A program made the translations under genes and the position numbers. Below are positions 45,984-57,345 of a stretch of 64,000 bases of DNA, piece after piece. Source of the DNA: Megascapheus bottae. Taxonomy: Eukaryota > Chordata > Mammalia > Rodentia > Geomyidae. The notes under the pieces were generated by a model. It was given only the letters and a program-made list of their open reading frames with translations, did no database searches and had not been told where the DNA came from. Location of the stretch: assembly GCA_024803745.1 (NCBI GenBank), contig JANJXV010000013.1, positions 32,096,001 through 32,160,000 of the forward strand, written 5' to 3'. Positions within the stretch are counted from its first letter, which is position 1. Each line of letters opens with the position of its first letter.

Positions 45984-46179
45984 ATTTTTATTTTTGTCAG
46001 TCCTGGGCTTGAGCTCAGGGCCTGAGCATTGTCCTTGAGCTTTCTCAAGGCTAGCGGTCTACCACTTGTGCCACAGTACCATTTCTGGCTTTTTTCTATG
46101 TATGTGGTACCGAAGAATTGAACCAGGTCATTGTGCATGCTAGGCAAGCACTCTACCACTAGGCCAAACTCCTGGCCCC
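45984..46179 (-). mobile_element. IDL-Geo dimeric SINE
   Basis: Full minus-strand dimer. Short duplication 'ttttccattt' at 45974-45983 and 46180-46189. It is inserted at the left edge of the inverted L1 that follows. Confidence 0.93.
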
Positions 46180-46189
46180 TTTTCCATTT

Positions 46190-47105
46190 TTTTCATTTCC
46201 TTATGGATGGAACAATACCATACTTTCTAATAGATGAGTAAAATTCCAATGTGTGTGCATGCTACATTTCTTTTGAACCATTCATCCACTGAAGGACATA
46301 TGTGGGCTGTGGTGAGTGCTCCACTAAACATGGTTTGCTAATGGCCTTACTATAACCTTCTTTGTGTTCTATTGGATCAATGCTCAAGAGTAGGATTGCT
46401 GGGTCATAGGGAATTTTAATGTTTAGTCATCTGAGGAACCACCACACTGCTTTCCAGAGTGGTGGAACAAGCATGCATTTCCACCAACAGTTTATTAGAG
46501 TTCACTTTTGGCCACATCCTTGCCAGCATTTGTTGTTTGTGTTCTTGATAATGGTCATTCTAACTGGGTTTAAATGGAATCTCAGTGTTGTTTTGAATTT
46601 TTTTATGGCCGGAGATATTACGTATCCATTAGCCATTTACACTTCTTCTGAGAGTCTGTCTTTAAAGACATCAGCGCAGTTATTAATTGAGTTGCTTCTT
46701 TGAAGGTTTAATTTTTACATATATATATGTATAAGTAAACATAGTGGGTGGTGTGCAAGTAGTTACAAATAAATTAACTGAAGTATAGCAGATTCAACAG
46801 CATTATCTTTTAGAAAGACTTTGCCAAATCCCAACAAAAGCAATACCAGAAAATGGATACATCCAAGGCAGTGGGGGAGTAGGGCCAAGGGGAGACAGAT
46901 AGATTAATGAAGTAGGGGAGAGAAGGGGAGAATGCAGTTAATGATTCTTTGTGAATGCCAAAAAATAAGAAAAGTAAGGGAAGAGATGAGTGTGAGGGGG
47001 AGAGAATATTAAAGGTGTGATATTGGTCAAGATGCCTTGTGTTCATAAACTGCTTTTTCATGGTACTTCCTTTGTACAATGTACCTAAAGATAATGATTG
47101 AATAA
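46190..47105 (+). mobile_element. Older L1 with 5' inversion
   Basis: 46190-46700 is antisense ORF2 C-terminus ('ttcatttccttatggatgga', 'gctttccagagtggtggaac', 'ggtcattctaactgggttta'). From about 46705 the sense 3' UTR follows ('gtagttacaaataaattaac', purine-rich tract 46905-47005, 'ttggtcaagatgccttgtgt') to an A-rich end near 47105. The inverted block lies immediately upstream of the 3' block in L1 coordinates, as twin priming predicts. Confidence 0.8.
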
Positions 47106-47783
47106 AAGAACTCCTGGTGCTTATCTGGCAGGCAAATGGGGTAGCAGTTGGTTGAGATGGGCCTGGGGCAGTGATGTTAACTTAGACTCATATTTTTTTT
47201 TAATTGTGAAAATAAAGGAGTGAGTGTCTCTACTATGGAACTAGGCTATGTTCTTGTCCAATTTCTTGATCCTCTTTTCTTTCTTTCTTTTTAATAATTA
47301 TCTAGGAGTTTTACTTTTCACTGATGAGAAGTGGCCCTTGTTTTGCAATTCTGCTCTTTCTTGGTGTGAAAGCTCACTGAGTTGAAATCTGGCTCTAACC
47401 CCTGCTAGTTAATGTCATAACTTTGCTGTATGTTCTAAGGTTTCTGAAATGTGGGGAGGAAGTTCCTGGACCCAGAAATTTTGATTTTTACTGCAAACCT
47501 AAGGTTTTCTATGTTGAGATAAGCTGCGAGTGGTTTAAGCATTCTTACAGAAATCACTTGGGATGCCCACGAGTCTGCATGATATGCGCCCCCTAAAAGC
47601 CACTGTGATTGCTGAGTGATGTGTGGGTCCTTGCTAATTTTTTAAAAGAACTTTCCACTCCTGAAACCAGTTGAAGATTAGTTTATCTCTCTCCTGTTAA
47701 ACTTTATTAATCTTTTATAACTTAAAAAACAGTTCCAAAATGTCTTTGGAAAGAATATTTTGCCTAGGGATAGACAAAATTAC
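47106..47783. other. Unique non-coding DNA
   Basis: No recognised feature. Confidence 0.4.
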
Positions 47784-47970
47784 AAAAGAAGAAAGGAGAA
47801 AGGAGAAAGGAGGAGGAGGAGAAGGAGGAGGAGGAGGAGAAGGAGAAGGAGAAGGAGAAGGAGAAGGAGAAGAAGAAGAAGAAGAAGAAGAAGAAGGAGA
47901 AAAGGAAGAAGAAGAAAGGAAGAAGAGGAAGAAGAGGAGAAGTAGGAGGAAGAGGAAGGAAGAAAAAGAG
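47784..47970. repeat. Long polypurine (GGA/GAA)n tract
   Basis: 159 consecutive purines at 47784-47942, one T at 47943, then 27 more purines. It moves from GGAGAAA units to GGA, GGAGAA, GAA and then mixed units, which suggests successive slippage expansions. It gives spurious Arg-rich, Glu-rich and Phe/Ser-rich frames. Confidence 0.98.
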
Positions 47971-49315
47971 CAACAACAATAACTACATCAACTCTGGGAA
48001 GTAAACAGTGTTTCTACTTGTGTGGGTGGCCATACCTAAGCATGTGAAGTTGGGTAAGCTGTTTTACCTCTGTGGGCTTCTCTTTCTGTACTTATTAAAT
48101 GAAGAGTTCAAATTAGATCTCCTCAGAAAGTACCTGTGTCCCACAGTCTGTGCACCTGTGGCTCTAACACCTCCATCCTATGTCTAAGCAGACTAAAGTA
48201 AAATACAGAAGCCCATTACATTTCAGGTGTTTTCCTCTGCATTGTATCAGGCCCCTCATTAGTGTCTTTTCACACCTCCGACAACTTTATTTTAGGCTAT
48301 AGAGTTTGAGGCTTTCTTTCTTTCTTTTTCTTTTTTTGGTCTTATTCTCCATGACCTAAGTAGTAGAAGAGTTACTATGACAACGAAGTAATTTTCCTGG
48401 ATGTCCATATTCAATTTGCTTAAGTAGATATTAGATTCTCCACATTTTTCATTAACTCAGAGGTTCTTGGGAGGTAAAGTCAAAGTGGAAACAGACAAGA
48501 GCTTGAGGTTAAGCCCATGGAAACCTTGGATCTGTTGACTGCATAGAGGTGGTATTTTCTTTACAGGGTCTGTGTCTTAGTTTCTCAGACTTGCTAAGTA
48601 TCAAAAGTAATTATTAAAAGAAATTTTAAGAAGATCTGCTACTTCAGCTAACAAAAAATGAAATGGAATAAAAATTTTAAACACGGTGCTCGATAACTTA
48701 AATCTGAAAGTAAATAGCCAAGATATTGAAAAAAATGTTTTCCATCTGTTTGTTTATTTTCTTTTTATAGGAAAGAGGGGAAATAGACCTTTTCTTAAAT
48801 TAAAGCTTAGATTCCCAAAGGCGGTATGTTAAGCAGATGGAAATCATATACAGCTAATGTCCAACAGGAAAGAAAGACTTTGGTTATTTGAGTAAAATGC
48901 TAATTTTGGTTATTAATCATAAGAGTAATGAAAAATAGTATTTATAAGAACAGCAGAAACATGGAATTTTAAATTTTCTGTCAGACATTGTCTTCATGAG
49001 AGCCAGGTGGAGGTATTATTATTCTATTTTTATAGATAAGAGAGACGGAGCTTAGAGAGGTTAATTATTTGCCCCAAATCATGTTAAATAGGCAAGCTGA
49101 GTAAGCAGAAGACAGAGAATTCTCTTACACCTCTTGTGCTTTGCCTTGCACTGTACTTGTTGACAATATCTCCCTTCATTCTTGTCCAAAACCATTGAGA
49201 GAGATGAGGTGAACACTAGAGAATGTTTGGAAGAATATACCCGCAGCCTTCCTCAATTGCTCAGCCTCAGTTGTGTGTGGAAGCATCTGGACACTGTATT
49301 TCAAAACAATGATAA
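47971..49315. other. Unique non-coding DNA
   Basis: No recognised repeat or gene; a short TTTC-rich patch lies at 48315-48337. Confidence 0.45.
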
Positions 49316-49541
49316 CCCATGTGCTGGTGATTTATGCCTATAATTGTAAGTGCTCAGGAGGCTGAGATCTGAGAATTATGGTTTGAAGCCAGCCATGGAA
49401 AGAAAATCTATGAGACTCTTATTCCTAATTAAGGACCAAAAAAATCTGGAAGTGGAGCTGTGGCTCAAGTGGTAGAGCACTGGCTATGAGCACAATGGTT
49501 CAGGGGAAGCAACTAAGACCTGAGCTCAAGCCCCAGGACTT
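49316..49541 (+). mobile_element. B1-Geo composite SINE
   Basis: Head 'gtgctggtgatttatgccta' and 'gtgctcaggaggctgagatc'. The Geo arm is well kept: 'gagctgtggctcaagtggta' and 'gagctcaagccccaggactt'. A CA tract follows directly. Confidence 0.92.
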
Positions 49542-49542
49542 G

Positions 49543-49602
<60 letters not shown>
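49543..49602. repeat. (CA)n microsatellite
   Basis: About 30 uninterrupted CA units replacing the SINE tail. Confidence 0.98.
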
Positions 49603-49606
<4 letters not shown>

Positions 49607-50370
49607 TGCTCAGTTGAACAGACAGGCTTCAAGTAGTGTAATAAACCTGAGACAATCCTGTGAAACATTCCAAAGGATTTATGAAGGAAGGTTAGTTATG
49701 TGTAACAGAATTTTGGTGTTTCATTGTAACTAAGTAAAATCCAGGCAGGCAACTGTTTAAAATTTTAGCAGCACTGGGAAAGAAGGGTATTTGGGTTGAG
49801 TATGTTGAGCCAGGATTTTAAGATTTTTCCACTCCCTTCATCCCTCCTTTTCCACCTTCCTCTATCTCCTTCCCTATTCCCTTGTTCTTCTCCCTTTACA
49901 TATACTCACTCTATTGCTCCTCCTTTCCCTCCATCCCAATCTCCTCATCTGATCCCATCCCCATCAGAGGCCTGAGGTTTCAGTGCTCCTGGATCAGATC
50001 TGGAAAGAGTTCAGAAAAGCCCTGCTTCACTTTATCTTTATATGTACATGTACTTTTGTAGGTACATGTTTAATTCTCAAATATAGGCATGCTTATTGAT
50101 GAGAGTTTGTGTATTACAGTAACAGGAGCTCTAGTTTGTTCAGTGTGTTGAAGCCAACAAGGTCAAGATGTTAAGAACGCTGAGAAATCTGACAGTCAAC
50201 TAGTGCAATTTATGGTGACCAAGGACTCCCATAGTGTTGTGGAAACAGACTGGATGGTTTGAAATGAAGATTGTGTGCCATCTTTCTAGGAAGTCAATAG
50301 ATTTTGAAACTCAGAAATTATTGAGACAGAAAATATGCGACCAAATGGGCTATTTAAAAGCTGAGAAAGA
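49603..50370. other. Non-coding DNA with pyrimidine-rich stretch
   Basis: 49820-49960 is rich in CTCC/TTCC; it could be the complement of an L1 purine tract but has no other L1 word. The rest is unrecognised. Confidence 0.4.
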
Positions 50371-50408
50371 CTAGGCACAGAAGCTCACATCTATAATTCC
50401 AACTTCTT

Positions 50409-51514
50409 TTTTTTCTTTTTTTATTGTAATTAATAAAAGGGTTACATGATAATAGCCAGATAGAAGGTGCATTAATTCACATATATCGATACGCTTTCAC
50501 ATGTCTTGGTCCCTATTACCTGCCCCTCCACACCCCGCCCCCGTCTTGGTTTTCCCCCCTTCCCTATCCAATTTCAAATAACCAAATACAAATAAATCCA
50601 ATATATCAGATAACAAAGTGAGATACTGTAACAATATGAAATAACCAAGGGACAGCAAAAGAAATGAGAGATAACAATCATTCATTGTATGGCTTTTGTT
50701 TCAATATCCTGGAGGTCTTTTCAATTAGCTTCCTACTATATGGCCTTATGTATCAAGGTTTTGCTCTATTGCAGATCTCTGCTAGTAGAGCCCAAGGTTT
50801 CTACTGATTATGACAAATGAGGGAAACCATTGAGCCTAAGTTCCTTTGAGTCTGGCTTACTTCACTTAATATGATTTTTTCTAAGACTTTCCATTTCCAG
50901 TGGGAGAAGATCTTCACCAACCAAACAACGGACAAAGGCCTCATATCTAAAATATATCAACAGCTCAAAAAATTGAATCAATCCAAAACTAATCTCCAAG
51001 GTAACAACCATCCCATTAAAAGATGGGCCAAAGACTTACAGAGAGTCTTCTCTGAAGAAGAAACAAAACTGGCCTATAGACACATGAAGAAATGCTCAAC
51101 ATCTCTGGTCATAAAAGAAATGCAAATCAAAACAACTCTAAGATTCTACCTCACTCCAGTTAGAATGGCCAGGATCAGGAAAACGAATAACAACAGATGC
51201 TGGAGGGGATGTGGCCAGGAGGGATCACTACTACACTGTTGGTGGGAGTGCAAATTCATTCAACCACTATGGAAAGCAATATGGCAGTGCCTCAAAAGGC
51301 TAAACATAGAGCTCCCCTATGACCCAGCAATTCCACTACTTGGCATTTACCCAACCATCCAGAAACTAGGGCATACTAAATCCACTAGCACAACAATGTT
51401 CATTGCAGCATTATTCACCATAGCAAAAATATGGAACCAACCTAGATGTCCCTCAGTTGATGAGTGGATCAACAAGTTGTGGTATTTGCACACAATGGAA
51501 TTCTATGCTGCTGT
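50409..51514 (-). mobile_element. L1 with twin-priming-type 5' inversion and perfect target-site duplication
   Basis: Left block 50409-50897 is the complement of the L1 3' end: poly-A complement, C-rich tract 50520-50566, 3' UTR and final ORF2 codons. Right block 50898-51514 is ORF2 in the opposite orientation. In L1 coordinates the right block ends about 30 bases before the left block begins, so a short stretch was lost at the junction. The perfect 18-bp duplication 'tataattccaacttcttt' is at 50392-50409 and 51515-51532. Confidence 0.97.
50898..51514 (+). pseudogene. L1 ORF2 C-terminal fragment, open but incomplete
   Basis: About 205 codons of ORF2 remain open, within a 223-codon frame that starts and ends in foreign sequence (first ~9 residues from the antisense block, last ~8 from the flank). 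It keeps the Cys-rich motif C-x3-C-x7-H-x4-C of L1 ORF2 (Cys110, Cys114, His122 and Cys127 of that frame, from 51198) and words such as '[17 protein letters not shown]' and '[15 protein letters not shown]'. Endonuclease and reverse transcriptase domains are absent, so it cannot act as an enzyme. The long open frame reflects recent insertion. Confidence 0.93.
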
Positions 51515-51959
51515 TATAATTCCAACTTCTTTAGAAACATAGATCAAAAGGATTGTGGACTGAGACTAGCTAAGGCAAAAAGTTAGACCTAATCCAGGTA
51601 AGCACTAGGCATACATAGGATAATAAATATCTTGAGGCTGGAAATAGGCAAAAAGCAAATGACTGGCTTAAACAATAATTTAAAGCAAAAATGGTTGAGA
51701 CAGCTTAAGGAGTAGATCTTCTGCCTAACAAATGCAAAGCCTTAAGTTTAAATCCTAGCACCACCAAAACCAAAGTGAGATAATGCTTTGTATTTTCTTT
51801 TTTACTTTCAATTCAAAAGCTGTCATTTAATTTTTGAATTGAACATCAAACACATCTACCTCAGAAACTTATATCATATTTCCCTACTTAATATAAGTCA
51901 TTTGAAAATGAAATACCAAAAAAGCTAGTTCTTTCCATTTAGTTAATCTGTATTTTTTT

Positions 51960-52002
51960 TGTAGTGCTGGGATTAGAGTTGTGAGCCACTGTGGATGGCC
52001 TT
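51960..52002 (-). mobile_element. B1-like fragment, antisense
   Basis: 'gtagtgctgggattagagtt' and 'gtgagccactgtggatggcc' are the complement of a 7SL/B1 5' end. Only ~43 bp. Confidence 0.65.
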
Positions 52003-52680
52003 AGTTTATTTGTCTTGCAGAGAAGAGTAAACATATTGATTTTTCAACTTTGTTGTATTTCCTTTGAAGCATGAAGTTTGTAGTGTTAATAACCAATAAA
52101 TACGTGATAGCTGGAATTAACCATCCGCTCTGGCATGCCTGGTAATATATAGAAGTGTCATCTCAATTGTGAACAACCATCATGCTCCTCCTTAAGCTGT
52201 CTGGATTTAAACTGCATTGTGTCATCAAAAGCTTGTTTGAACAATGACTGGCTGTAAGTCTGGTTTTTAGAGATCAAAAATGAGCAATTATAAGTACCAG
52301 ACTAATGAGCAGAAAGCAACATGCAGCAGAATAGATATCACATATGTTCACTTTGCTTCTCAGAGGACAAAGGATTATTTGAAGTGATTTAAAGTGTTAA
52401 GCATGGTTGTCATTGTCATTATATTTTCCTGGAAATCAGAAGCGTGATAGGTTTTTTTCATATTAATCCTGTATTTGTAATTGGATTTTGCCATCCAATT
52501 GTATTAATCCTATGCTGGCTCAGGAAAAGTGAACATACTAAGTAATTTTAATGTAGAGGTTTGTCATGTTCTAGTGTTGTCCTATCATGGAAAGTTCCCT
52601 TAGCCATAGAAATTTGGCATGTTGCTAAGAGGTCAATAAATAAAAGAATACATAATTTCTGAACAAAATTGAAAGCAATG
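52003..52680. other. Repeat-free AT-rich block, candidate conserved element
   Basis: No repeat seen. It contains SOX-like ACAAT words ('ttgaacaatgactggctg') and homeodomain-like words ('gtaattggattttgccatcc', 'gagcaattataagtaccaga'). Suggested by composition only. Confidence 0.35.
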
Positions 52681-52682
52681 GG

Positions 52683-52930
52683 TACCACGTGCATGCTGAT
52701 GGCTAATGCCTGTAATCCTAGCTACTTAGGAGGCTGAGATCTAAGAATCACAGTTCCAATCCAGCCCAGGTAGAAAAGTCCTAGACACTTTTATCTCCAA
52801 TTAACCAGCAAAAAACCAAAAGTGAAACGGTAACTCAAGTGGCAGCATAACCAGCCTTGAGAGAAAATGTTAAGCAACAAGTATGAGACCTTGAGTTCAA
52901 GTCTCAGCACTGGCACAAAGAAAAACAAAA
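52683..52930 (+). mobile_element. B1-Geo composite SINE
   Basis: Head 'atgcctgtaatcctagctac', 'ttaggaggctgagatctaag'; Geo arm 'gaaacggtaactcaagtggc', end 'gagttcaagtctcagcactg', tail rich in AAAC. Confidence 0.88.
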
Positions 52931-55900
52931 CAAAACACCACAAACCACTAGGAAATAAAACACAAAGGAACACATGTACAAATCCACACATGTAATCAAT
53001 GCAAGCATTGTATTTAGACATAGACAAAAGGAAAAATATCTATTATGTGTTTCATTTCCAAGTCCAAACTAGAAGTTTAGAGTGGATGGGAAGCACTGCA
53101 GGTAAAAGAGCAGTGTAGCATTCACCCATGACTATGATCTGTTTGGCTGTGCAGTTCCCTTGGGGTGATAACAGTCTCTGATCTTTGGCTTCTTTGTGGA
53201 TAGGGAATGAGCCTGAGAATATGGCATTGAGGCAAGTGGAACTCTGTTGGTCCTTTTAAATCCACAAAGGACTTAACTCACAAATTTCTAGTGGTTTCTG
53301 CTCTACCATTTTCTGGCTGTATCATCTTAAGGGAGGGATTTAACTCAGCAGTGAAATGGGAATGGCTTCCTATATAGCAGCAAAGCAGAGGCTGCTGAGT
53401 TGGTGGGGGTAGAGAAGACCTCAAGCCAGCTGCTTAAAGATCTGATGCCTGTCCTTGGGAACACTCCAGTGAATAGTGGTCTAATAAGGAATAATGGTTT
53501 GGGTATGGTTTGTCCTCTCTGACATTCTTTGCCTATTATCAGGTGGCTTGGGAGATTCAGGAATGAGTGCGTTTGCTTTCAATGGTTTCAATAAGAAGCT
53601 GTTCAATGGGGAATTCCATTGGCATGCTGAACCATGATACCTGGGCTGTACCATGACACCAAAGAACTGCTGGCAATCATAGAAGACCATAGCTGTCAGC
53701 AGCAGCCTCAGCTGGTGAGGGTAGGAGAATGCACAGGCTTACCCTACTAGGTCTTGTTGCTAAAACTCAGAAATTTTCCCTCTATAGGATTCTGTCTGAC
53801 CAGGTTTGCTTAGCAGTGTGGATGTTAAGATAAATAAGATGTAGATTTTCCCTTGAGGAACATATGACTTAGTAGAGGGGATAAATAGCAAAATAGTTTC
53901 AGTAAAATATAGTAATTCTCTATCTCTCTCTAGAATATCATACCCAGGTGCCTAATCTCATGGGAAGGAACATGGTAAAGTGTTCATGTTGACTTCCTAG
54001 ATATTAGGACACCTGACTTATGTCTTGATCTTTCAAGGTGGATTAGGTTGAGGGAAAGAAATGAGCCAGGAGAGGCTTGTCTAGGGAGATAGAATATCCT
54101 AGGGTAACCACAAAGGCCCAAAGCAGAGCAGAGATTCAGAGGAAATGAAAGTTCCTAGAATTGTGGGAACATAAATTTCCAGTGCCAAAATACAGGACTT
54201 GAAGTTTGAAACAATAAGCAAGGACCATATTACAATCTATTAGTAATTGATCCAGGTAGACTGTGTCGAAGGCCCTGAATTCCATCCTGTGGGTAATGGT
54301 GAAGCACTGATGCCTTTGATATGGAAGCAATGAAAGCTGCTAATTCAGCATGGAATCCTTATGTTTAAGGAAGAGCATAGGAGATGATGTATACCCTACA
54401 AAACAAGCCAACAGCAAACTCTCAGTATTCTCAGTAATTCCTAATCAAGAACAGCATCATGCATGCAGTATATGGGGGTCAGACTGTCAGGATAAAGTAC
54501 ATGGGTGTGTGGGAAGTAATTTCATAGGTATTTTTTCCCTTAGGAATATAATAGATTGGTTTGTATTGTCAGTTGGTAGTTTCTGCTTCAAATTCAGCAT
54601 TCTAATTTTAGCCTTTGGATATATCTCTCCACATTTGTCCTGAGTCCTGTTTTACTTACAGTGAATGAAAAGGCATCATTTTCTTTATGGGCCAGGGGTA
54701 GGCCAACCAACTTGGATCTTTGGATGAGTCACCATTTCATTTCTTCTCTGTTTACCTTTAAAAATAATTTTGCTTTTGGTTCCAGCCTTGCGGGATGATG
54801 AAAGGCACTTTGAGCCCTTCAAGACGAAGGGACTCCTTTCCCTTTTTAGCAATCTCCTCTTGTTTCTCCAATGCCTTCATGTTATATTTCACTCCTTCTT
54901 ACCAGTCTTTCCATTTTCAACTGCCACTGCCATTTGCTTTGGCAATAAATAAGGAATGAAAGACAAAACAAAGCAGCCCCCCACGGTCACTGACAATGAT
55001 AAGTCTGTGGGGAAATTTTTCACAAACCTCAGAGATGAGACTCCAGTGGTTTTTCAGCCCACAAGTTCCAGCTGCCTAGGGAACAATGACTCTTCTGCCT
55101 ACCTCTGAAGGACAAGATGAGGCATGGGCCTTTTTCTTTTCTCTTCCAAGCTTCAAACTTGAGCAAACAATCTTTACTTAACCCACATGGAAAACTTGCA
55201 AACACAAACACATTCCTCCTCTCCTATTAGTGCTGGGATGAAAAGCAAACTTGAAATTAGTTAATGTATGTAGTTAAGTGGTTCCCTATTGACTGGGAAT
55301 GGGGAGGGCTGCCTTAAGAGGGTCTTTTGCTGTTGAGCCAACAGCAGAGTATATGCCAAAAATCTCTTCTGTTTCAGGAGAAAGTTAAATAAAATGAAAG
55401 CATAAAGAAACAACCTAGGTGGTATAGCCCCTTACCTGTAGTGTATGCTTAGAGCTCTTATTCTACACATGGTACATCTGGGTGGCACAGAGAAACCATC
55501 CGGTCCTTGTCATGGTCCATGAATGTTTATGGAGCAGCTCTTTATGGGGGGTGTCTGGCGCCACCACACAGTTTTATTGTTTGGCAGATTGAAAGCCAGT
55601 TCCAAGCTCATTCACTCCTGGGTCCTCAGAAAGGAATGTCTGGGTTTCCAGCAATGAGGCAGCCATTCCATTCCTGTAGAGAGACATGACCCTATGTTCC
55701 TTGGGCAGGAATTGGATATATTCTGAAGACTGAACCATTTGGGGAACTGAACAGTTCTTATGACAAGAGTTGCTGAAAGCTGACTGCTTTTCTCAATGTT
55801 TACTACATTCATCCTCACACCTGTAGTCAAATAAACATTTGAGGAGAACTCAGGATAACACTTATCCTAGTAACAAAGACAATAGTAGAAAAGAAAGAAC

Positions 55901-56014
55901 CCAATTTGGATACTGAGTTAATAATCTTAAATTGGAAGTACTCTTTGAATGAGTGCAATCTTAGTATTAAAAAAAATGAGATTTGATTTGCTTCCTGTAG
56001 TGAATGAACATACC
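52931..56014. other. Unique non-coding DNA
   Basis: About 3.1 kb with no recognised transposon. Small frames of 60-97 codons (for example 54350-54643) have no domain. An 'aataaa' word at 54944-54949 is not supported by any upstream exon. Confidence 0.45.
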
Positions 56015-56017
56015 TGC

Positions 56018-56215
56018 TCTTTTTTTTTTAACGAGTCTTGGGGCTTGAACTCAGGGTCTGAGCACTATCCTTGGGCTTTCTCAAGGTTAGAGCCCTATCA
56101 CTTGAGCCACAGCACAATTTCCAGCTTTTTTCTATGTCTGTGGTATCAAGGAATTGAACATGGGTCTCCATGCATGCTAGGCAAGCCCTCTACAACTAGG
56201 CCAAACTCCCAGCCC
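56018..56215 (-). mobile_element. IDL-Geo dimeric SINE
   Basis: Minus-strand dimer from the T run (56020-56030) to 'ctcccagcccc' at 56205-56215. Moderately diverged A box. Confidence 0.92.
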
Positions 56216-56527
56216 CAAATATCCACTATTGAACAAGCTGTTAATTTATCAGCTTGGTAAAGTTTTCCACTTTGAACCCAGAGGGTATCCATGGGTGGAC
56301 ATCAGGTGGCACATAAGGGGTTATAAAAGGCTGATGAAACTTGAGGCAACTTTCATTTATGTGTTTGTGAGTACATAGCTGTGCATAGGTCTGTGTGTTT
56401 GCTTTTCTCTCAGGGCTCTGATATGGTCTTTGTACGTCTTAAAATTACTATTAGAGTGTTGGAGTACAAAAAAACTTCAGAAATGTCTGTTTTGATTTTT
56501 CTGGTGATTTTCAAAGGACTATATTTT

Positions 56528-56565
<38 letters not shown>

Positions 56566-57029
56566 GTGTGTGCATGAGAGAAAGAGAATGAAAGTCACCT
56601 GAGCTGCTTATTTAAATACTGATTTATTAGATTAGATTTCTAGATTATGGTCCAGGGTTCTACTTTTTGATAACTCAAGATATGATGAACAACATCTTCA
56701 GGCCCAAATCCTCCTTTGAATACTCAGAAAGTTTAAAAGCTCTGAAAAAGTGTAATGGTCAGGTAGAGAGAATTGGTGAAAATCCCAGTTCCTTAAGTAA
56801 GAGCATTACAGTTTTCTTTTTTGCATCATCTATTGTGCTTCTACATAACATTTTTAAATGAAAGCTAAAACAAATAATATGGAAGTCACTGAAATAATCC
56901 AACACCTTCATATTGCAGAAGAGGGTATGAGACCAGAGGTACAAAGTGACTTTGTCTAGGTCTTACTGGTAGGGGTTGGACCAGAATAAGAACTTAACCT
57001 TTTCCTACTTACCTCTCTCATCTAGAGCA
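56216..57029. other. Unique non-coding DNA
   Basis: No recognised feature apart from the TG tract listed separately. Confidence 0.4.
56531..56573. repeat. (TG)n microsatellite
   Basis: About 21 TG units with one CG interruption at 56561. Confidence 0.97.
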
Positions 57030-57345
57030 TGAAAATGTAGCACGCCAAACAAGCTACCCTGCTTGGGAAGTGGCAATCAGGGAGACAGTTTTATTGAGAT
57101 TGTTCATAGCAAAAAGTTAACAAGACCCCATCTTAAGAAATAAACTGAGCATGCTGGTGTCAGCATATGAGCCTAACGTCCAGGAAGGAAATGGTTAGGT
57201 CTAAGTTGGCTCTGGATAAAAGCACAAGAATTTATGTGAAAATAACTGGAACATAGATAGGGTTAGAGGAATGGTTCACGTGATAGAGTACCTGCCTAAC
57301 AATTGCACAGCCCTGGGTTCAAACCCAGTAACACCAAACAAACGA
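57030..57345 (+). mobile_element. Old composite SINE: B1-like, B1-like, ID-like
   Basis: Unit 1 'gtagcacgccaaacaagcta' to 'agaccccatcttaagaaata', unit 2 'actgagcatgctggtgtcag', then an ID-like unit 57260-57335 with a clear A box ('atggttcacgtgatagagta') and B box ('gggttcaaacccagtaacac'). Confidence 0.72.

Larger units (their letters stand above)
50371..51780 (+). mobile_element. Old B1-ID composite SINE, split by L1
   Basis: The B1-like start 'ctaggcacagaagctcacat' at 50371-50390 continues after the L1 from 51533 ('agaaacatagatcaaaagga'), and an ID-like unit lies at about 51685-51770 ('ttaaggagtagatcttctgc', 'agtttaaatcctagcacc'). Removing the L1 and one copy of its duplication restores the unit. 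Confidence 0.65.

Noticed and set aside
47740..47982. Arg-rich, Glu-rich and Phe/Ser-rich frames on both strands
   Set aside because: All are translations of one polypurine tract in different frames.
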